DNA of 64,000 nucleotides from Pseudoxanthomonas suwonensis (GCF_010093235.1 NZ_PDWP01000013.1:1-64000), one strand, 5' to 3'; counted from the first letter of the stretch, positions 47,344 to 58,974 are shown. Numbers and translations are program-made. The notes: generated by a model not told the origin, from the sequence alone.

Positions 47344-49017
47344 TTGCCAGAAACCAGCCGCCGCCTCACCCGCACCACCCAGGTCGTCAGCCGCCTGGCG
47401 CGCCACCGCCGCATCCTCTCGGGGATGGACTGGAGCGCCGCGCCACCGGTGGAGCCGACCGTGGCCAATGTCTCCGAGGTCGCCGAGGCCAAGGCCTTCG
47501 CCGCCGACCTCGAGGCCCTGGGCCCGGCCTTCATCAAGCTCGGCCAGTCCCTGTCCACCCGTCCGGACCTGGTGCCCGCGGCCTACATCGACGCGCTGGA
47601 CCGTATCCAGGACGAGGTCGCGCCGGTGCCCACGGATGTGATCGAGAAGACCATCGAGGCCGAGCTTGGCGCGAAGATCAGCCGCATCTTCGCCAGTTTC
47701 GACCCGGTGCCGCTGGCGGCCGCCTCGCTGGCCCAGGTGCACCGCGCCACCCTGCGCGACGGCCGCGAGGTCGCGGTCAAGGTGCAACGGCCCGGCATGG
47801 ACGCGGCCATCCGCCTGGACCTGGAAGTCCTGGCCAGCCTGGCCGGCACCGCCGATGCCCTCACCCAGGCAGGGCGCCGCCTGCGCTTCGCCGACTGGAT
47901 CGCCGAGTTCCGCAAGATCCTGCTGCTGGAGCTGGACTACCGCCGCGAGGCCGAGAACCTCGAGCGCTTCCGCGAGAGCCTGTCCGAATACCAGCACCTG
48001 TTCGTGCCGGCGCCGATCTGGGGCCTGAGCACCTGCAGGGTCCTGACCATGGAACTGGTCCATGGTGAGAAGGTCACCTCGGTCACCGGCCTGCAGCGCA
48101 CCGAGATGGACCTGCGCACGCCGGCCTCCGAGCTGATGCGCGCCTACCTGGACCAGGTGTTCGTCAACGGCGACATCCATGCCGACCCGCATCCGGGCAA
48201 CGTGTTGCTGTGCCGCGACGGCAGGCTGGCCCTGATCGACCTGGGCATGGTCGCCCAGGTCGCGCCGCGCATGCGCGAGCGCCTGCTCAAGCTGCTGTTC
48301 GCCGCGGTCGACGCGCGCGGCGAGGACGTGGCGCGCGAGCTGGTGGCGATCGGTACCCGTCTGGAGCAGTTCGACGACGCCGCCTTTGCCCGCGACACGG
48401 GACAGCTGGTGGCCCGCTACGCCACCGGCGGCAAACGCACTTCCGAGGGCCGCCTGCTGCTGGAACTGGTCGCCTGCGCCGCCGAACGCGGCCTGCGCGT
48501 GCCGCCGGAGATCAGCCTGCTCGGCAAGACCCTGCTCAACCTGGAGCGGGTGGTCGATGCGCTGGATCCGGACATGGACGTGCAGGACATGGTGGAGGAG
48601 CACCTGCAGTCGATCATGCGCAAGCAGCTGCGGCGCTCGTTCTCCACCGCCAACATGGCCAGCGAGGCGCTGGAGATGCAGGCGCTGCTGCGCGACGCGC
48701 CACGCAAGATCTCCGACACGCTGTCGCTGCTGGCGGAGAACAGGATGCAGGTCCGCCTCGATGGCCTGGACCACTCCAGGATCATGGAGAACATGCAGAA
48801 GATCGCCAACCGCATCGCCGCGGCGGTGGTGACCGCCGCGCTGCTGATGTCCTCGGCGATGCTGATGCGGATCGAAACACAGACCACCCTGTTCGGCTAT
48901 CCGGTGCTGGCGGTGCTGCTGTTCCTGGTTGGTGCCGCGCTGGGCATCACCATTGCCCTGAGCGCGCTGATCTTCGACCGCCGCGCGCGTCCTTCCGAGC
49001 GCAGCGGACCGACCTGA
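47344..49017 (+). CDS. ABC1/UbiB-family atypical kinase
   Basis: A 557-residue member of the ABC1/ADCK/UbiB family, ATPases linked to ubiquinone biosynthesis. Motifs: the KxGQ signature FIKLGQSLSTRPDL near 63-76, the Ala-rich loop AAASLAQVHRATL near 125-137, VAVKVQRPGM, the catalytic-like DIHADPHPGNVLL near 278-290 and metal-binding LIDLGMVA near 298-305. Two membrane helices lie at the C-terminus (about 495-540). Start: TTG at 47344 with GGAG upstream; no ATG of suitable length precedes the conserved region except an internal one. Not in a ubi operon here, so it may be a UbiB paralogue. Confidence 0.87.
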   Translation: MPETSRRLTRTTQVVSRLARHRRILSGMDWSAAPPVEPTVANVSEVAEAKAFAADLEALGPAFIKLGQSLSTRPDLVPAAYIDALDRIQDEVAPVPTDVIEKTIEAELGAKISRIFASFDPVPLAAASLAQVHRATLRDGREVAVKVQRPGMDAAIRLDLEVLASLAGTADALTQAGRRLRFADWIAEFRKILLLELDYRREAENLERFRESLSEYQHLFVPAPIWGLSTCRVLTMELVHGEKVTSVTGLQRTEMDLRTPASELMRAYLDQVFVNGDIHADPHPGNVLLCRDGRLALIDLGMVAQVAPRMRERLLKLLFAAVDARGEDVARELVAIGTRLEQFDDAAFARDTGQLVARYATGGKRTSEGRLLLELVACAAERGLRVPPEISLLGKTLLNLERVVDALDPDMDVQDMVEEHLQSIMRKQLRRSFSTANMASEALEMQALLRDAPRKISDTLSLLAENRMQVRLDGLDHSRIMENMQKIANRIAAAVVTAALLMSSAMLMRIETQTTLFGYPVLAVLLFLVGAALGITIALSALIFDRRARPSERSGPT

Positions 49018-49020
49018 GGC

Positions 49021-50166
49021 TCAGCGCGCGTCCGGTTGCAGCAGCAGGCGCTCCACCAGCCGCTGGTAGAGCCCGGGCAGCGCCTCCAGGTCGGCGACCG
49101 ACACGTGTTCGTCGACCTGGTGGATCGAGGCATTCACCGGGCCCACCTCGATGCATTGCGCGCCCAGCGGCGCGATGAAGCGGGCGTCCGACGTGCCGCC
49201 GCCGGTGCTTTCCTCGGGCGGCTGGCCGGCGATTTCCGCAAGCACCTGCCGCGCGGCACTGCGCAGCGTGCCCTCCGGCGTGTAGAACGGCTCGCCGCTG
49301 CGATGCCAGCGCAGTTCGTGGTCCAGGCCGTGGCGGTCCAGCAGCGCGGCGATCTCCGCCTCCAGCCGCGGCGCGTCCCAGTGCGGGTTGTAGCGCAGGT
49401 TGAACAGCACCTGCAGTTCGCCCGGGATCACGTTGTTGGCACCGGTACCGGCGTGGATGTTGCTGACCTGCAGGCTCGTCGGCGGGAAGCTCTCGTAGCC
49501 CTCGTCCCACACCCGCGCCACCAGCTCGGCCAGCGCCGGCGCGGCCTGGTGGATCGGGTTGCGCGCCTTGTGCGGATAGGCCACGTGGCCCTGCACGCCC
49601 TTGACCGTCAACGTGGCCGACAGGCTGCCGCGGCGGCCCACGCGCAGCAGGTCGCCCAGCTTCGCGGTCGAGGACGGCTCGCCGGTGATGCACCAGTCGA
49701 TGCGTTGCCCGCGCTGGCGGAAGGTTTCGGCGACGCGGCGCACGCCGTCGATGGCATCGCCCTCCTCGTCCGAGGTCAGCAGCAGGGCCAGGGTGCCAGG
49801 ATGATCCGGATGCGCGGCGACGAAGCGCTCGGCGGCGACCACGAAAGCGGCCACGCTGCCCTTCATGTCGGCCGCGCCGCGGCCGTAGAGCACGCCGTCG
49901 CGCACCTGCGGCTGGAACGGATCGCTGGCCCAGGCCTCGCGCGGCCCGGAAGGCACCACGTCGGTATGCCCCAGCAGCACCAGCACCGGGCCTTCCCCGT
50001 TGCCGTGCGTGGCCCAGAGGTTGTCCACCTCGCCGTGGCGCAGCGATTCGCAGGCGAAACCGGCGCGCCGCAGGCGTGCGGCCAGCAGCGCCTGGCAACC
50101 GGCGTCGTCCGGCGTCACCGAGGGACGCGCGATCAGTTCGCAGGCCAGGTCCAGGACTTCGCTCAT
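49021..50166 (-). CDS. dapE: succinyl-diaminopimelate desuccinylase
   Basis: DapE makes LL-diaminopimelate for lysine and peptidoglycan. 381 residues, M20 metallopeptidase family. Metal ligands: GHTDVVPSG (H and D), GRGAADMKG (D), SDEEGDAI (Glu), and H near [14 protein letters not shown] at 50166 (MSEVLDLA) is chosen; an ATG at 50175 would add three residues. It sits with yffB and dapD in a lysine cluster on the minus strand. Confidence 0.96.
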   Translation of the reverse strand: MSEVLDLACELIARPSVTPDDAGCQALLAARLRRAGFACESLRHGEVDNLWATHGNGEGPVLVLLGHTDVVPSGPREAWASDPFQPQVRDGVLYGRGAADMKGSVAAFVVAAERFVAAHPDHPGTLALLLTSDEEGDAIDGVRRVAETFRQRGQRIDWCITGEPSSTAKLGDLLRVGRRGSLSATLTVKGVQGHVAYPHKARNPIHQAAPALAELVARVWDEGYESFPPTSLQVSNIHAGTGANNVIPGELQVLFNLRYNPHWDAPRLEAEIAALLDRHGLDHELRWHRSGEPFYTPEGTLRSAARQVLAEIAGQPPEESTGGGTSDARFIAPLGAQCIEVGPVNASIHQVDEHVSVADLEALPGLYQRLVERLLLQPDAR

Positions 50167-50211
50167 GCTTTCCATCCGTATCGGGTTCGCGGCCGGCCGC
50201 CGCGGGCTGGC

Positions 50212-50568
50212 TCAGCCGACGCCGAACAGCTTCTTGAAGCCGTTGTCGGAGAAGCCCTGGCTGAATCCGCCGTCGTCCTTCACCACTACCGGGCGGCGCA
50301 CCAGTTGCGGATGCTCGCGCAGCAGCAGCTTCCACTCGGCTTCGCTGCCAGGCGACTTGCGGTTGTCCGGCAGCTGGCGCCAGGTGGTGGAAGACTTGTT
50401 GACCAGGGCGTCGAAGCCGCCGGCCTTGCCCGCCCACTCCACCAGGGTCTCGGGCGAGGGCTTGTTGTCACGGTAATCGACGAAGGTGTACGGCACGCCG
50501 AAGCGGTCCAGCCACTTGGTCGCCTTCTTGCAGGTGTCGCAGTTCTTCAGGCCGTAAAGCGTGGTCAT
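50212..50568 (-). CDS. yffB: ArsC/Spx-family reductase-like protein YffB
   Basis: A 118-residue thioredoxin-fold protein of the ArsC family. The single active-site-like motif is CDTCKKA (residues 10-16). It lacks the Arg triad of true arsenate reductases. In E. coli the same gene neighbours dapE, as here; its role is unknown, perhaps linked to glutathione. Starts 129 bp downstream of dapD. Confidence 0.92.
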   Translation of the reverse strand: MTTLYGLKNCDTCKKATKWLDRFGVPYTFVDYRDNKPSPETLVEWAGKAGGFDALVNKSSTTWRQLPDNRKSPGSEAEWKLLLREHPQLVRRPVVVKDDGGFSQGFSDNGFKKLFGVG

Positions 50569-50697
50569 GCAGGCACTCCGGATGCTGTTGGTTGCCGTCC
50601 ATGGCGGCAGGTGGGCGGCGACGGATCGCCCGCCCCCCTGGCCGGCGTGCGGGGGACGCGGCGGCGGCGGCCAGGGGCCGCAGCCAGGCGCGTTTCC

Positions 50698-51606
50698 TCA
50701 ACCCCGCAGCAGTTCGTTGATGCTGGTCTTGGCGCGGGTCTTCGCGTCGACCTGCTTGACGATCACCGCGCAGTACAGGGAATGGCTGCCGTCGGCCGCC
50801 GGCAGCGAGCCGGACACCACCACGCTGCCCGGCGGCACGTAGCCATAGGTGATCTCGCCGGTGGCGCGGTTGTAGATGCGGGTGGACTGGCCAATGAACA
50901 CGCCCATGCCGATCACGCTGTGGTGGCCGACCACCACGCCCTCGACCACTTCCGAGCGCGCACCGATGAAGCAGTGGTCCTCGATGATGGTCGGGCTGGC
51001 CTGCAGCGGCTCGAGCACGCCGCCAATGCCTGCGCCGCCGGAGATGTGGCAGTGCTTGCCGACCTGGGCGCAGGAACCGACCGTGGCCCAGGTATCGACC
51101 ATGGTGCCCTCGCCCACGTGCGCGCCGATGTTGATGAAGCTCGGCATCAGCACCACGTCCTTGCCGAAATGGCTGCCGCGGCGGGCCACGGTGCCCGGCA
51201 CCACGCGCACGCCCAGCTTGCGGAACTCGGCCTCGCCGTAGCCCTGGAAACGCAGCGGAACCTTGTCCCAGTACGGGCCGGGCGCGCCTTCCATCACCAC
51301 CATGTCGTTGACGCGGAAGTACAGCAGGACGGCCTTCTTCAGCCATTCGTTGACCTGCCAGCCGCCGTTGCCGTCCGGCTCGGCCACGCGGAACTCGCCG
51401 CTCTCCAGGCCGCCGACCACGCGCTCGACCAGCGGCCGGGTGGAGCCGTCGATCTCGTCCAGGGTCAGGCTGGCGCGGCGCTCGAACGCGTCCTCGATCG
51501 AGAACCGCAGCTCGGCCACGCCCGGCTTCTCGGCGGCGACGGTGGCGCGCTTGCGCGGCGCGGCGGGCTTGCGGGCGGCGGGGGTCTTCTTGGGCGTCGT
51601 TGCCAT
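50698..51606 (-). CDS. dapD: tetrahydrodipicolinate N-succinyltransferase
   Basis: DapD adds succinate to tetrahydrodipicolinate, the first committed succinylase-branch step of lysine synthesis. 302 residues, 30 longer than E. coli's 274, with a Lys/Ala/Pro N-terminal tail. The left-handed beta-helix hexapeptides are visible ([28 protein letters not shown]). ATG at 51606 shares its A with the glnD stop (TGATG), so the genes are coupled. Confidence 0.95.
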   Translation of the reverse strand: MATTPKKTPAARKPAAPRKRATVAAEKPGVAELRFSIEDAFERRASLTLDEIDGSTRPLVERVVGGLESGEFRVAEPDGNGGWQVNEWLKKAVLLYFRVNDMVVMEGAPGPYWDKVPLRFQGYGEAEFRKLGVRVVPGTVARRGSHFGKDVVLMPSFINIGAHVGEGTMVDTWATVGSCAQVGKHCHISGGAGIGGVLEPLQASPTIIEDHCFIGARSEVVEGVVVGHHSVIGMGVFIGQSTRIYNRATGEITYGYVPPGSVVVSGSLPAADGSHSLYCAVIVKQVDAKTRAKTSINELLRG

Positions 51607-54236
51607 CAGCGTGGGGCTCCTGTGCTGTCGGGATCCAGCCGCTTGCGCAGTTCCGCGCGCAGTGCCTCCTGCGCGGCTGCATCCAGCGGCCGGTCGTGCT
51701 CGTCGGTGATCTGGAAGATGTCCTCGGCGCGCTCGCCGAAGGTCGCGATGCGGGCGTCGTGCACGCGCAGGCGGCAGGCGCGCAGCGCCAGCGCCACCTC
51801 GGCCAGCAGGCCCGGTCGGTCCGGGCACACCAGCGAAAGCAGGCTGCGGCGGCCGTCGGCGGTGGTGCTGAACTCCACCTGCAGCGGGAACCGGAAGTGC
51901 CGCAGCTGGCGCGGCGCGGCGCGGCGGGTGGCGCGCACCCGGTCCAGCTCGCCGGACAGCGCCTCGCGCAGGGCCGCCTCCAGCTGGGCCGGGTCGCCGC
52001 AGGCGAAGCTGTCGGTCGGCAGCACCTCGAAGGTGTCGAACACGGTGCCGTGCGGGCCCATCAGCACGCGTGCCTGGTGGATGCCGTAGCCGTGCCGGTC
52101 CAGGGTGGCGACGATCGCGGCGAACAGGCCGTCGCGGTCCGGCGAGTGCACGAACACTTCCAGTGCCGCGCCCGGGCCGCAGATGCGGCGCACGGCGACC
52201 TTGGTGTCGCCCATGTGCACGTCCACCAGTTCGGCGGTCTGCCAGGCCACCTGCTCGGGGCGGAAACGCAGGAAGCCGTCGTCGGGCATCTGCGCGAACT
52301 GGCGGTCGATGGTGGCGTCGTCGAAGCCCATCGCGCGCACCAGCGCCCGCGCCTCCTCGCGCGCCTCGGCCACCCTCGCCTCCACGTCCAGCGGCGCCTC
52401 CAGGCCCTCGCGCAGCACGCGCCGGGTGGCCAGGTAGAGGTCGGCCAGCAGCCGGTCCTTCCATGCGTTCCAGACCTTGGGGCTGGTGCCGGCGATGTCG
52501 GCGCAGGTCAGCAGGTAGAGGTAGTCCAGGCGTTCGCGGTCGCCGACCAGGGTGGCGAAGCGACGCACCACCTCCGGATCGGAGATGTCCTGCTTCTGCG
52601 CGGTCACCGACATGCGCAGGTGCTGCTCGACCAGCCACGCCACCAGCCCGGTGTCGGACTCGCTGAGCCCGTGCGCGGCGCAGAATTCGCGCGCGTCCAC
52701 CGCGCCCAGCTCGGAATGGTCGCCGCCGCGGCCCTTGGCGATGTCGTGGAACAGGCCGGCCAGCAGCAGCAGCTCCGGCTTGCGCAGCCGAGGCCAGACC
52801 TCGTGGGCAATGGAGAAGCGCTCGTCGGCCTGGCCGCTGGCGAAGCCGGCCATGTTCCGCAGCACCATCAGCGTGTGCTGGTCCACGGTGTAGGCATGGA
52901 ACAGGTCGAACTGCATGCGGCCGGACACCTGGGCGAACGCCGGCAGGTACTGGCCGAGCACGCCCAGGCGCGCCAGCCGGGTCAGGGTCTCCACCGGCCG
53001 CGGGCCGCGCAGCAGCGCCATGAAGCGCGCGCGCGCGGCGGGTCCGGCCCGGGTGTAGGCCGGCAGCCGCGGCAGCGCCTCGGCCAGCGCGCGCGCGGTG
53101 CGCGAATGCAGGCCGCGGATTTCCGGATGCGCGGCCCAGGTGGAGAACAGCCCCAGCACCTCGCGCAGGTCGCCCTCCGGCCAGTACGGGGCGGCGGCGG
53201 CCAGGTAGCCGCGCTTGAGCCCGAAGTCCGGGTTCAGCGGCACCGCCTCGGCCTCGCCGTCGAAGGTCTCCTCGAAGCGCTGCAGCAGCCGGTCGCTGAT
53301 CCGGCGCACGATCGCCGCGCTGCGGTAGAAGCCCTGCATCATCTTCTCGACCGCGAGGCTGTGGTCGTCGTCCTCCAGCCCCAGGCGCTGCGCGAGCAGC
53401 TTCTGGTAGTCGAAGCCCAGCCGTTCCTCGGGGCGCCCGGCCACCAGGTGCAGGCCGAAGCGCAGGCGGCCCAGGGCACGCCGCTCGCGTGCCAGCGCCG
53501 CGGCCTCGTCGTGGCCCAGGTGGCCCAGTTCGACCACCGCCTCCAGGTGGCTGACGCCGAACGCACGCAGCGCCATCCAGCCCAGGGTGTGCAGGTCGCG
53601 CAGGCCCCCGGGGCCGTCCTTGATGTTCGGTTCGAGGTTGTCGGAGGTGTCGCCGAAGCGCTGGTGGCGCGCCTGCAGCTCCTCGCGCTTGGCCAGGAAG
53701 AACTCGCGCGGCGGCCATACCCGGTCCGGCGAGATCGCCTCCGCCAGCGCGGCCTGCGCCCCGGCGCCGGCCAGCAGCGGGCGCGCCTCCAGCAGCGCGG
53801 TCATCACCGTCTGGTCGGCCGCGGCGGCGGTGCACTCGGCCGGCGAACGCACGGCATGGCCGACCGGCAGGCCGACGTCCCACAGCAGGGCGAAGAAGCG
53901 GGAGAGCGCGGCCTCGTGGGCGCGTTGCGCCTCCGCCTCGCCGAGCACCAGCAGGTCGATGTCCGAGCGCGGGAACAGCTCGCCGCGGCCGTAGCCGCCC
54001 ACGGCGAACAGGGCCAGCCCGGAACCGTCCGGCAGGCAGCGTGCCCAGGCCTGGCGCAGCAGCAGGTCGACCGCCCGCGCGCGCAGCGCCAGCAGGCGGT
54101 CGATGTCGGCATCCAGGCCGTAGCGGCGGGCCAGCCGCGCGTCGGCGGCGGCAAGCTGTGCACGGGCGGCAGCGGCCCAGTCGGCGTCGCTGGCAATCCC
54201 GGCGCCAGCCCCGTCCCCCAGGCCGGGCGCGCTCAC
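51606..54236 (-). CDS. glnD: PII uridylyltransferase/uridylyl-removing enzyme GlnD
   Basis: GlnD senses glutamine and uridylylates PII proteins, thereby controlling nitrogen metabolism. 876 residues: nucleotidyltransferase with [17 protein letters not shown] near 75-91, the HD domain with [14 protein letters not shown] and LFHDIAKG near 440-490, and two ACT domains at the C-terminus (about 695-870). GTG at 54236 overlaps the map stop as GTGA; the longer frame upstream would overlap map. Position between map and dapD is conserved in Gammaproteobacteria. Confidence 0.96.
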   Translation of the reverse strand: MSAPGLGDGAGAGIASDADWAAAARAQLAAADARLARRYGLDADIDRLLALRARAVDLLLRQAWARCLPDGSGLALFAVGGYGRGELFPRSDIDLLVLGEAEAQRAHEAALSRFFALLWDVGLPVGHAVRSPAECTAAAADQTVMTALLEARPLLAGAGAQAALAEAISPDRVWPPREFFLAKREELQARHQRFGDTSDNLEPNIKDGPGGLRDLHTLGWMALRAFGVSHLEAVVELGHLGHDEAAALARERRALGRLRFGLHLVAGRPEERLGFDYQKLLAQRLGLEDDDHSLAVEKMMQGFYRSAAIVRRISDRLLQRFEETFDGEAEAVPLNPDFGLKRGYLAAAAPYWPEGDLREVLGLFSTWAAHPEIRGLHSRTARALAEALPRLPAYTRAGPAARARFMALLRGPRPVETLTRLARLGVLGQYLPAFAQVSGRMQFDLFHAYTVDQHTLMVLRNMAGFASGQADERFSIAHEVWPRLRKPELLLLAGLFHDIAKGRGGDHSELGAVDAREFCAAHGLSESDTGLVAWLVEQHLRMSVTAQKQDISDPEVVRRFATLVGDRERLDYLYLLTCADIAGTSPKVWNAWKDRLLADLYLATRRVLREGLEAPLDVEARVAEAREEARALVRAMGFDDATIDRQFAQMPDDGFLRFRPEQVAWQTAELVDVHMGDTKVAVRRICGPGAALEVFVHSPDRDGLFAAIVATLDRHGYGIHQARVLMGPHGTVFDTFEVLPTDSFACGDPAQLEAALREALSGELDRVRATRRAAPRQLRHFRFPLQVEFSTTADGRRSLLSLVCPDRPGLLAEVALALRACRLRVHDARIATFGERAEDIFQITDEHDRPLDAAAQEALRAELRKRLDPDSTGAPR

Positions 54237-55009
54237 GCCGGAGGCAGCTGGCCTTCCGCCAGCGTCAGCACGTCCACCCCGTCCTCGGTCACGGCGACCA
54301 TGTGTTCCCACTGGGCGGAAAGCTTGCGGTCCTTGGTGACGACGGTCCAGCCGTCAGGCAGCACGCGGGTGTAGCGGGTGCCCTCGTTGATCATCGGCTC
54401 GATGGTGAAGGTCATGCCGGGCTTCAGCACCAGGCCCTCGCCCGGACGGCCGTAATGCAGCACCTGGGGCTCGTCGTGGTACACCTTGCCGATGCCGTGC
54501 CCGCAGTACTCGCGCACCACGGAGAAGCGCTCGGACTCGGCGTAGGTCTGGATGGCATGGCCGACGTCGCCCAGGGTCGCGCCCGGCCTCACCGCGCGGA
54601 TGCCGCGCCACATGGCCTCGAACGTGGTCTCGACCAGGCGCCTGGCCATGACCGACGGGGTGCCTGCGTAGTACATGCGGCTGGTGTCGCCGTGCCAGCC
54701 GTCCTTGATCACGGTGACGTCGATGTTGACGATGTCGCCGTCCTTGAGGACCTTGGAGGCGCTCGGGATGCCGTGGCAGATGACGTTGTTGACCGAGATG
54801 CAGGTGGTCTTGGGATACCCGCGGTAGCCGACGTTGGCCGGGATCGCGCCCTGCACGTTCACGATGTGGTCGTGGCAGATGCGGTCCAGCTCCTCGGTGG
54901 TCACGCCCGGCTTCACGTACGGGGTGATCATTTCCAGCACCTCGGCGGCCAGGCGGCCGGCGACGCGCATCTTCTCGATTTCTTCGGGGGTCTTGAGGTG
55001 CAGGGTCAT
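54233..55009 (-). CDS. map: methionine aminopeptidase type I
   Basis: Removes N-terminal Met from new proteins. 258 residues. Metal ligands and catalytic residues of type I Met[24 protein letters not shown] near 60-80 with the catalytic His, the Asp pair in [19 protein letters not shown], His in [11 protein letters not shown] and two Glu near IEPM and QWEH. It is divergent from rpsB across a 345-bp leader. Confidence 0.96.
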   Translation of the reverse strand: MTLHLKTPEEIEKMRVAGRLAAEVLEMITPYVKPGVTTEELDRICHDHIVNVQGAIPANVGYRGYPKTTCISVNNVICHGIPSASKVLKDGDIVNIDVTVIKDGWHGDTSRMYYAGTPSVMARRLVETTFEAMWRGIRAVRPGATLGDVGHAIQTYAESERFSVVREYCGHGIGKVYHDEPQVLHYGRPGEGLVLKPGMTFTIEPMINEGTRYTRVLPDGWTVVTKDRKLSAQWEHMVAVTEDGVDVLTLAEGQLPPA

Positions 55010-55084
55010 GGCGGGGTTTATCCTCCATTCCGCGCCGCCCGGTGGCCCCGGCGCCACCGCCCGCGGGACGCCCTGTCCCGCCGT

Positions 55085-55114
55085 TTGCCCCGCCCCTGCC
55101 CGGCCGGCTATACT
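55085..55114 (+). promoter_or_regulatory. rpsB promoter and long leader
   Basis: TTGCCC (55085-55090), 18-bp spacer, TATACT (55109-55114). About 235 bp of leader follow to rpsB. Gammaproteobacterial rpsB leaders are known to carry an autoregulatory element bound by S2; I could not draw that fold with certainty here. No protein gene is seen in the 345-bp gap. Confidence 0.6.
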
Positions 55115-55354
55115 TCCGCGTCTCTGTCCGCCCCGTCCGGGGCCGCCCACGCCGGGCGCAGGGTACGGGCGCAGTCCCGGCCGGCGAATACACACCTGAC
55201 GCCAATGCCCGTGCCGGGGTGCCTGCCAGACAGGTTCGGCCACGGAAGCGCCAGGGAGGCCCAACCCCGGAACCCATGCCCGCGGCACCGCCCGGGCACC
55301 CGCACACTGCCGAAGAAGGCCGCGGGCGTGGTTCCACTGCCAGGAGTCAAAGCA

Positions 55355-56173
55355 ATGCCCCAGATCACCATGCGCCAGATGCTGGAAGCCGGCGTCCACT
55401 TCGGCCACCAGACCCGTTACTGGAACCCGAAGATGGCCCCGTACATCTTCGGCGCCCGCGGCAAGATCCACATCATCAACCTCGAGAAGACCGTCCCGCT
55501 GTTCCAGGACGCGATGAACTTCATCTCGGGCATTGCCCAGAAGCGCGGCACCATCCTGTTCCTGGGCACCAAGCGCAGCGCGCGCGACGCCATGAAGGAA
55601 GAGGCCGAGCGTTGCGGCATGCCGTACATGACCCAGCGCTGGCTGGGCGGCACCCTGACCAACTTCCGCACCGTCAAGCAGTCGGTCGCCCGCCTGAAGG
55701 AGCTGGAAGCGGCCGAGACCGACGGCACCTTCGAGAAGCTGGTCAAGCACGAAGTGCTGGGCCTGCGCCGCGAGCGCGACAAGCTGGAAGCCTCGCTGGG
55801 CGGCATCAAGGAGATGAACCGCCTGCCCGACGCCCTGTTCGTGATCGACATCGGCCACGAGGACATCGCCATCAAGGAAGCCAAGAAGCTCGGCATCCCG
55901 GTGGTCGCCGTGGTCGACACCAACTACGACCCCAACCTGGTCGACTACGCCATCCCGGGCAATGACGACGCCATCCGCGCCGTCCAGCTGTACGCCCGCG
56001 CCGCCGCCGACGCGGTCCTGGAAGGCAAGGCTGCCGCCCCGCACGCCGCCACCGTGACCGAGAGCGACTTCGTCGAGGCCGACGAGGGCAAGGGCGCCCG
56101 CCGCGCCCCAGCCAAGAAGGGCCCGGCCCGCAAGGGCAAGGCCGAGGAAGGCGAGGCCGCCGCGGCCGAGTAA
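55355..56173 (+). CDS. rpsB: 30S ribosomal protein S2
   Basis: Ribosomal protein S2, 272 residues. Start [20 protein letters not shown] and the hallmark [14 protein letters not shown] near 190. The last ~33 residues form a Lys/Ala/Glu-rich disordered tail, longer than in E. coli S2 (241 residues). GGAG lies 10 bases before the ATG. Cotranscribed with tsf, 160 bp downstream. Confidence 0.98.
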   Translation: MPQITMRQMLEAGVHFGHQTRYWNPKMAPYIFGARGKIHIINLEKTVPLFQDAMNFISGIAQKRGTILFLGTKRSARDAMKEEAERCGMPYMTQRWLGGTLTNFRTVKQSVARLKELEAAETDGTFEKLVKHEVLGLRRERDKLEASLGGIKEMNRLPDALFVIDIGHEDIAIKEAKKLGIPVVAVVDTNYDPNLVDYAIPGNDDAIRAVQLYARAAADAVLEGKAAAPHAATVTESDFVEADEGKGARRAPAKKGPARKGKAEEGEAAAAE

Positions 56174-56215
56174 GCCGCACCCGACGGCCGCACCGCGCGG
56201 CCGCCACCCCTCGCG

Positions 56216-56250
56216 GGCCCGCCCCAGGCAGGCCCGCGTGCGGGCGGGCC
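56216..56250 (+). other. GC stem-loop in the rpsB-tsf spacer
   Basis: GGCCCGCCC (56216-56224) pairs with GGGCGGGCC (56242-56250) across a 17-nt loop. It may cause partial termination or stabilise the rpsB mRNA; no T-run follows. Confidence 0.35.
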
Positions 56251-56333
56251 ATCCCGCGCAGCCCTGCGCGACGGCCCTCCGCCCGCTCCGCCCCGGCGCG
56301 GAGCCACCTTCATCCCGTTAGAGAGGAATTCCC

Positions 56334-57212
56334 GTGGAAATCACTGCTTCCCTGGTCAAGGAACTGCGCGAGCGCACCGGCGCCGGCATGATGGAGTGCA
56401 AGAAGGCCCTGACCGAGAACAACGGCGACATCGACGCCGCGGCCGAGTGGCTGCGCAAGTCGGGCCTGGCCAAGGCCGACAAGAAGGCCGGCCGCGTGGC
56501 CGCCGACGGCCGCATCGCCGTCGCCCAGGACGGCGGCAAGGCCGTGCTGGTCGAGATCAACTCCGAAACCGACTTCGTCGCCAAGGACACCAACTTCCTG
56601 GCCTTCGCCGATGCCGTCGCCCAGGCCGCCCTGGCCTCCGGCGCCGCCGACGTCGAGGCCCTGAAGGCCGCGAAGATCGCCTCCGGCGAGACCGTCGAGG
56701 AAGCCCGCGCCGCCGTCATCGCCAAGGTCGGCGAGAACGTGCAGGTCCGCCGCCTGGTCGCCATCGACAGCGCCGGCAACGTGGCCGCCTACGTCCACGG
56801 CGGCCGCATCGGCGTGCTGGTCGAGCTCAAGGGCGGCGACGCCGAGCTGGCCCGTGGCATCGCCATGCACGTGGCGGCCATGAACCCGCCGCACATCAAG
56901 GCCTCCGACGTCCCGGCCGAGTTCATCGCCAAGGAGAAGGAGATCGAGCTGGCCAAGATGTCCGACAAGGACAAGTCCAAGCCGGCCGAGATCCTGGAGA
57001 AGATCATCTCCGGCAAGATCGCCAAGATCGTCAACGAGGTGACCCTGTACGGCCAGCCGTACGTGCTGGACACCAACCAGACCGTCGAGCAGGCGCTGAA
57101 GGCCGCCGGCGCCGAAGTCCTGCGCTTCGACCGCCTGGCCGTCGGCGAGGGCATCGAGAAGAAGGAAGACGACTTCGCCGCCGAAGTGATGAAGCAGGCC
57201 GGCCTGGCCTGA
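56334..57212 (+). CDS. tsf: translation elongation factor Ts
   Basis: EF-Ts exchanges GDP for GTP on EF-Tu. 292 residues, start GTG at 56334 with GAGAGGA upstream. N-terminal module [23 protein letters not shown], and [15 protein letters not shown] near 75-90 are typical. It ends 28 bp before a strong hairpin. Confidence 0.97.
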   Translation: MEITASLVKELRERTGAGMMECKKALTENNGDIDAAAEWLRKSGLAKADKKAGRVAADGRIAVAQDGGKAVLVEINSETDFVAKDTNFLAFADAVAQAALASGAADVEALKAAKIASGETVEEARAAVIAKVGENVQVRRLVAIDSAGNVAAYVHGGRIGVLVELKGGDAELARGIAMHVAAMNPPHIKASDVPAEFIAKEKEIELAKMSDKDKSKPAEILEKIISGKIAKIVNEVTLYGQPYVLDTNQTVEQALKAAGAEVLRFDRLAVGEGIEKKEDDFAAEVMKQAGLA

Positions 57213-57239
57213 TCCATCGCCTCCACAGGCTGGTCCCGG

Positions 57240-57264
57240 AAAGCCGCGGTCATACCGCGGCTTT
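57240..57264 (+). terminator. terminator of the rpsB-tsf operon
   Basis: Perfect 11-bp stem AAAGCCGCGGT/ACCGCGGCTTT with loop CAT. The T3 lies in the stem end only. Confidence 0.65.
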
Positions 57265-57392
57265 CCGCGTTAAAGGGCCGGCGCAGGCGGCCGATAAGCG
57301 TTCCGGAGACGGCCGCCCGGCACGGGGCCGCACATTCCCAGGCTCCGTGGGCCCATGCCACGGCCGACAGGCCCTCCCGACAGCCAGAGACG

Positions 57393-58883
57393 ATGCACCC
57401 GGACCTCGAATCCAGCCTCCTGCATTGCCGCAACCTGCCCTCGCCGCCGGCGGTGGCCCTGCAGATCATCGAGCTCGCCCAGGACCCCGACGCCGACCTG
57501 GCCACCGCCGCCCGGGTCATCGCCATGGACCCGGCGCTCAGCGCCCGCCTGCTGCGGGTGGCCAATTCCCCGCTCTACGCCGGCCGCCGCCGGGTCGAGA
57601 CCCTGGCCCAGGCGACCACCATGCTGGGCCTCAACGCCACCCTGAGCCTGGCCCTGGGCTTCTCCCTGGCCCGCGGCCTGCGCTCCACCAGCGGCGCGGC
57701 CGCCGAGCAGGAGCGGCTGTGGAAGCGCAGCGTGCTGTCGGCCCTGGCCGCGCGCCTGCTGGGCGAGCACGCCGGGCTGGAGCGCCTGGAGGACCTGATG
57801 CTGGCCGGCCTGCTGCAGGACATCGGCGCCCTCGCCCTGCTCCAGGCCCGCCCGGACGCGTGGCTGGCGCTGCAGGACGGCGGCCGCATGCCGGTGCCGC
57901 TGGAGCGCGAGCGCGAGGTCTTCGGCGGCGACCATGCCGAGGCCGGCGCCTGGCTGGCCCAGCGCTGGCAGCTGCCCACGTACCTGTGCGAGGCGATCGC
58001 CGCCAGCGAGGGCGACCCGGACCCGTCCAACACCTTCCACGCCTGCGTGATCGCCTCCGGCGCCGTGGCCACCCTGTGGCTGGCCGATGGCGACGCTGAC
58101 GGCACCCTGCGCACCGCGGCCGAGGCCCGGATCCAGGCCGGCGGGGTCGGCGGCCCCGGCACCCTGGACAGCCTGCTGGCGCAGATGGCCTCGGCCTCGC
58201 AGAACTTCGGCGAGCTGTTCGACATGCGCATCGTCCAGCCGGCGCACCTGCACGCGATCATCGAGCAGGCCCGCGAACTGCTGGTGCTGCGCAACCTGCG
58301 CGAGATCCAGGAAACCGCGCGCGCGCGCCGCGAAGCCGATGCCTCGCGGGAGCGCATCCGCGACCTGACCGAGCAGACCCGCCGCGATCCGCTGACCGGC
58401 GTGTACAACCGCATGCAGCTGGAGGAGGCGCTGGAGCACGAGTTCGCCGCCGCGACCGCCGCCGGCCACCCGCTGTCGATCGCCTTCGTCGACCTGGACG
58501 GCTTCAAGCTGATCAACGACCGCCATGGCCACCTGGTCGGCGACCAGGTCCTGCGCCAGTTCGCCCAGACCCTGCAGCGGATGCTGCGCGCCACCGACCT
58601 GGTCGCCCGCTACGGCGGCGAGGAGTTCCTGGTGGTGCTGGCCGACTCCAGCGAGGCGGCCGCGACCCAGGTACTGCAGCGCATCCTCGAGGAAACCGCG
58701 CGCGCCCCGATGGCGGTGGTCGACGGCCACCCGCTGTACGTGACCTTCTCCGCCGGCGTGGCCACGCGCGAAGCCGGCGACAGCCAGTTCGCGAACCCAC
58801 GCGCACTGCTGCAGGCCGCCGACCAGGCCCTGTACCTGGCCAAGCGCCGCGGCCGCAACCAGGTCGGCCAGCACGGGCACTGA
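57393..58883 (+). CDS. HDOD-GGDEF diguanylate cyclase
   Basis: A 496-residue cytoplasmic protein without membrane segments. HDOD domain about 5-205 ([22 protein letters not shown], then [14 protein letters not shown]), a helical linker, then a GGDEF domain about 325-495. The GGDEF domain has an active-type GGEEF at [11 protein letters not shown] and an inhibitory site RATD five residues upstream, so it should make c-di-GMP under feedback control. It sits between tsf and pyrH, genes normally adjacent in Gammaproteobacteria, and has its own unit after the tsf terminator. Confidence 0.9.
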   Translation: MHPDLESSLLHCRNLPSPPAVALQIIELAQDPDADLATAARVIAMDPALSARLLRVANSPLYAGRRRVETLAQATTMLGLNATLSLALGFSLARGLRSTSGAAAEQERLWKRSVLSALAARLLGEHAGLERLEDLMLAGLLQDIGALALLQARPDAWLALQDGGRMPVPLEREREVFGGDHAEAGAWLAQRWQLPTYLCEAIAASEGDPDPSNTFHACVIASGAVATLWLADGDADGTLRTAAEARIQAGGVGGPGTLDSLLAQMASASQNFGELFDMRIVQPAHLHAIIEQARELLVLRNLREIQETARARREADASRERIRDLTEQTRRDPLTGVYNRMQLEEALEHEFAAATAAGHPLSIAFVDLDGFKLINDRHGHLVGDQVLRQFAQTLQRMLRATDLVARYGGEEFLVVLADSSEAAATQVLQRILEETARAPMAVVDGHPLYVTFSAGVATREAGDSQFANPRALLQAADQALYLAKRRGRNQVGQHGH

Positions 58884-58930
58884 AAAACGGCGGGGCGAAA
58901 AAGCGCGGGCGCGGGCCGCGGGGATTCCGC

Positions 58931-58936
58931 TAGAAT
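58931..58936 (+). promoter_or_regulatory. possible -10 element of pyrH
   Basis: TAGAAT, 39 bp before the pyrH start and downstream of the HDOD-GGDEF stop. The -35 region is GC-only. Confidence 0.45.
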
Positions 58937-58974
58937 CTCCGCGTTTGCCCACCCCTACCCCCCCGAGGCCCCCC

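Noticed and set aside
47218-48774. Minus-strand open frame opposite the ABC1 kinase
   Set aside because: Shadow frame; Gln/His/Gly-rich without motifs; plus strand has all kinase motifs.
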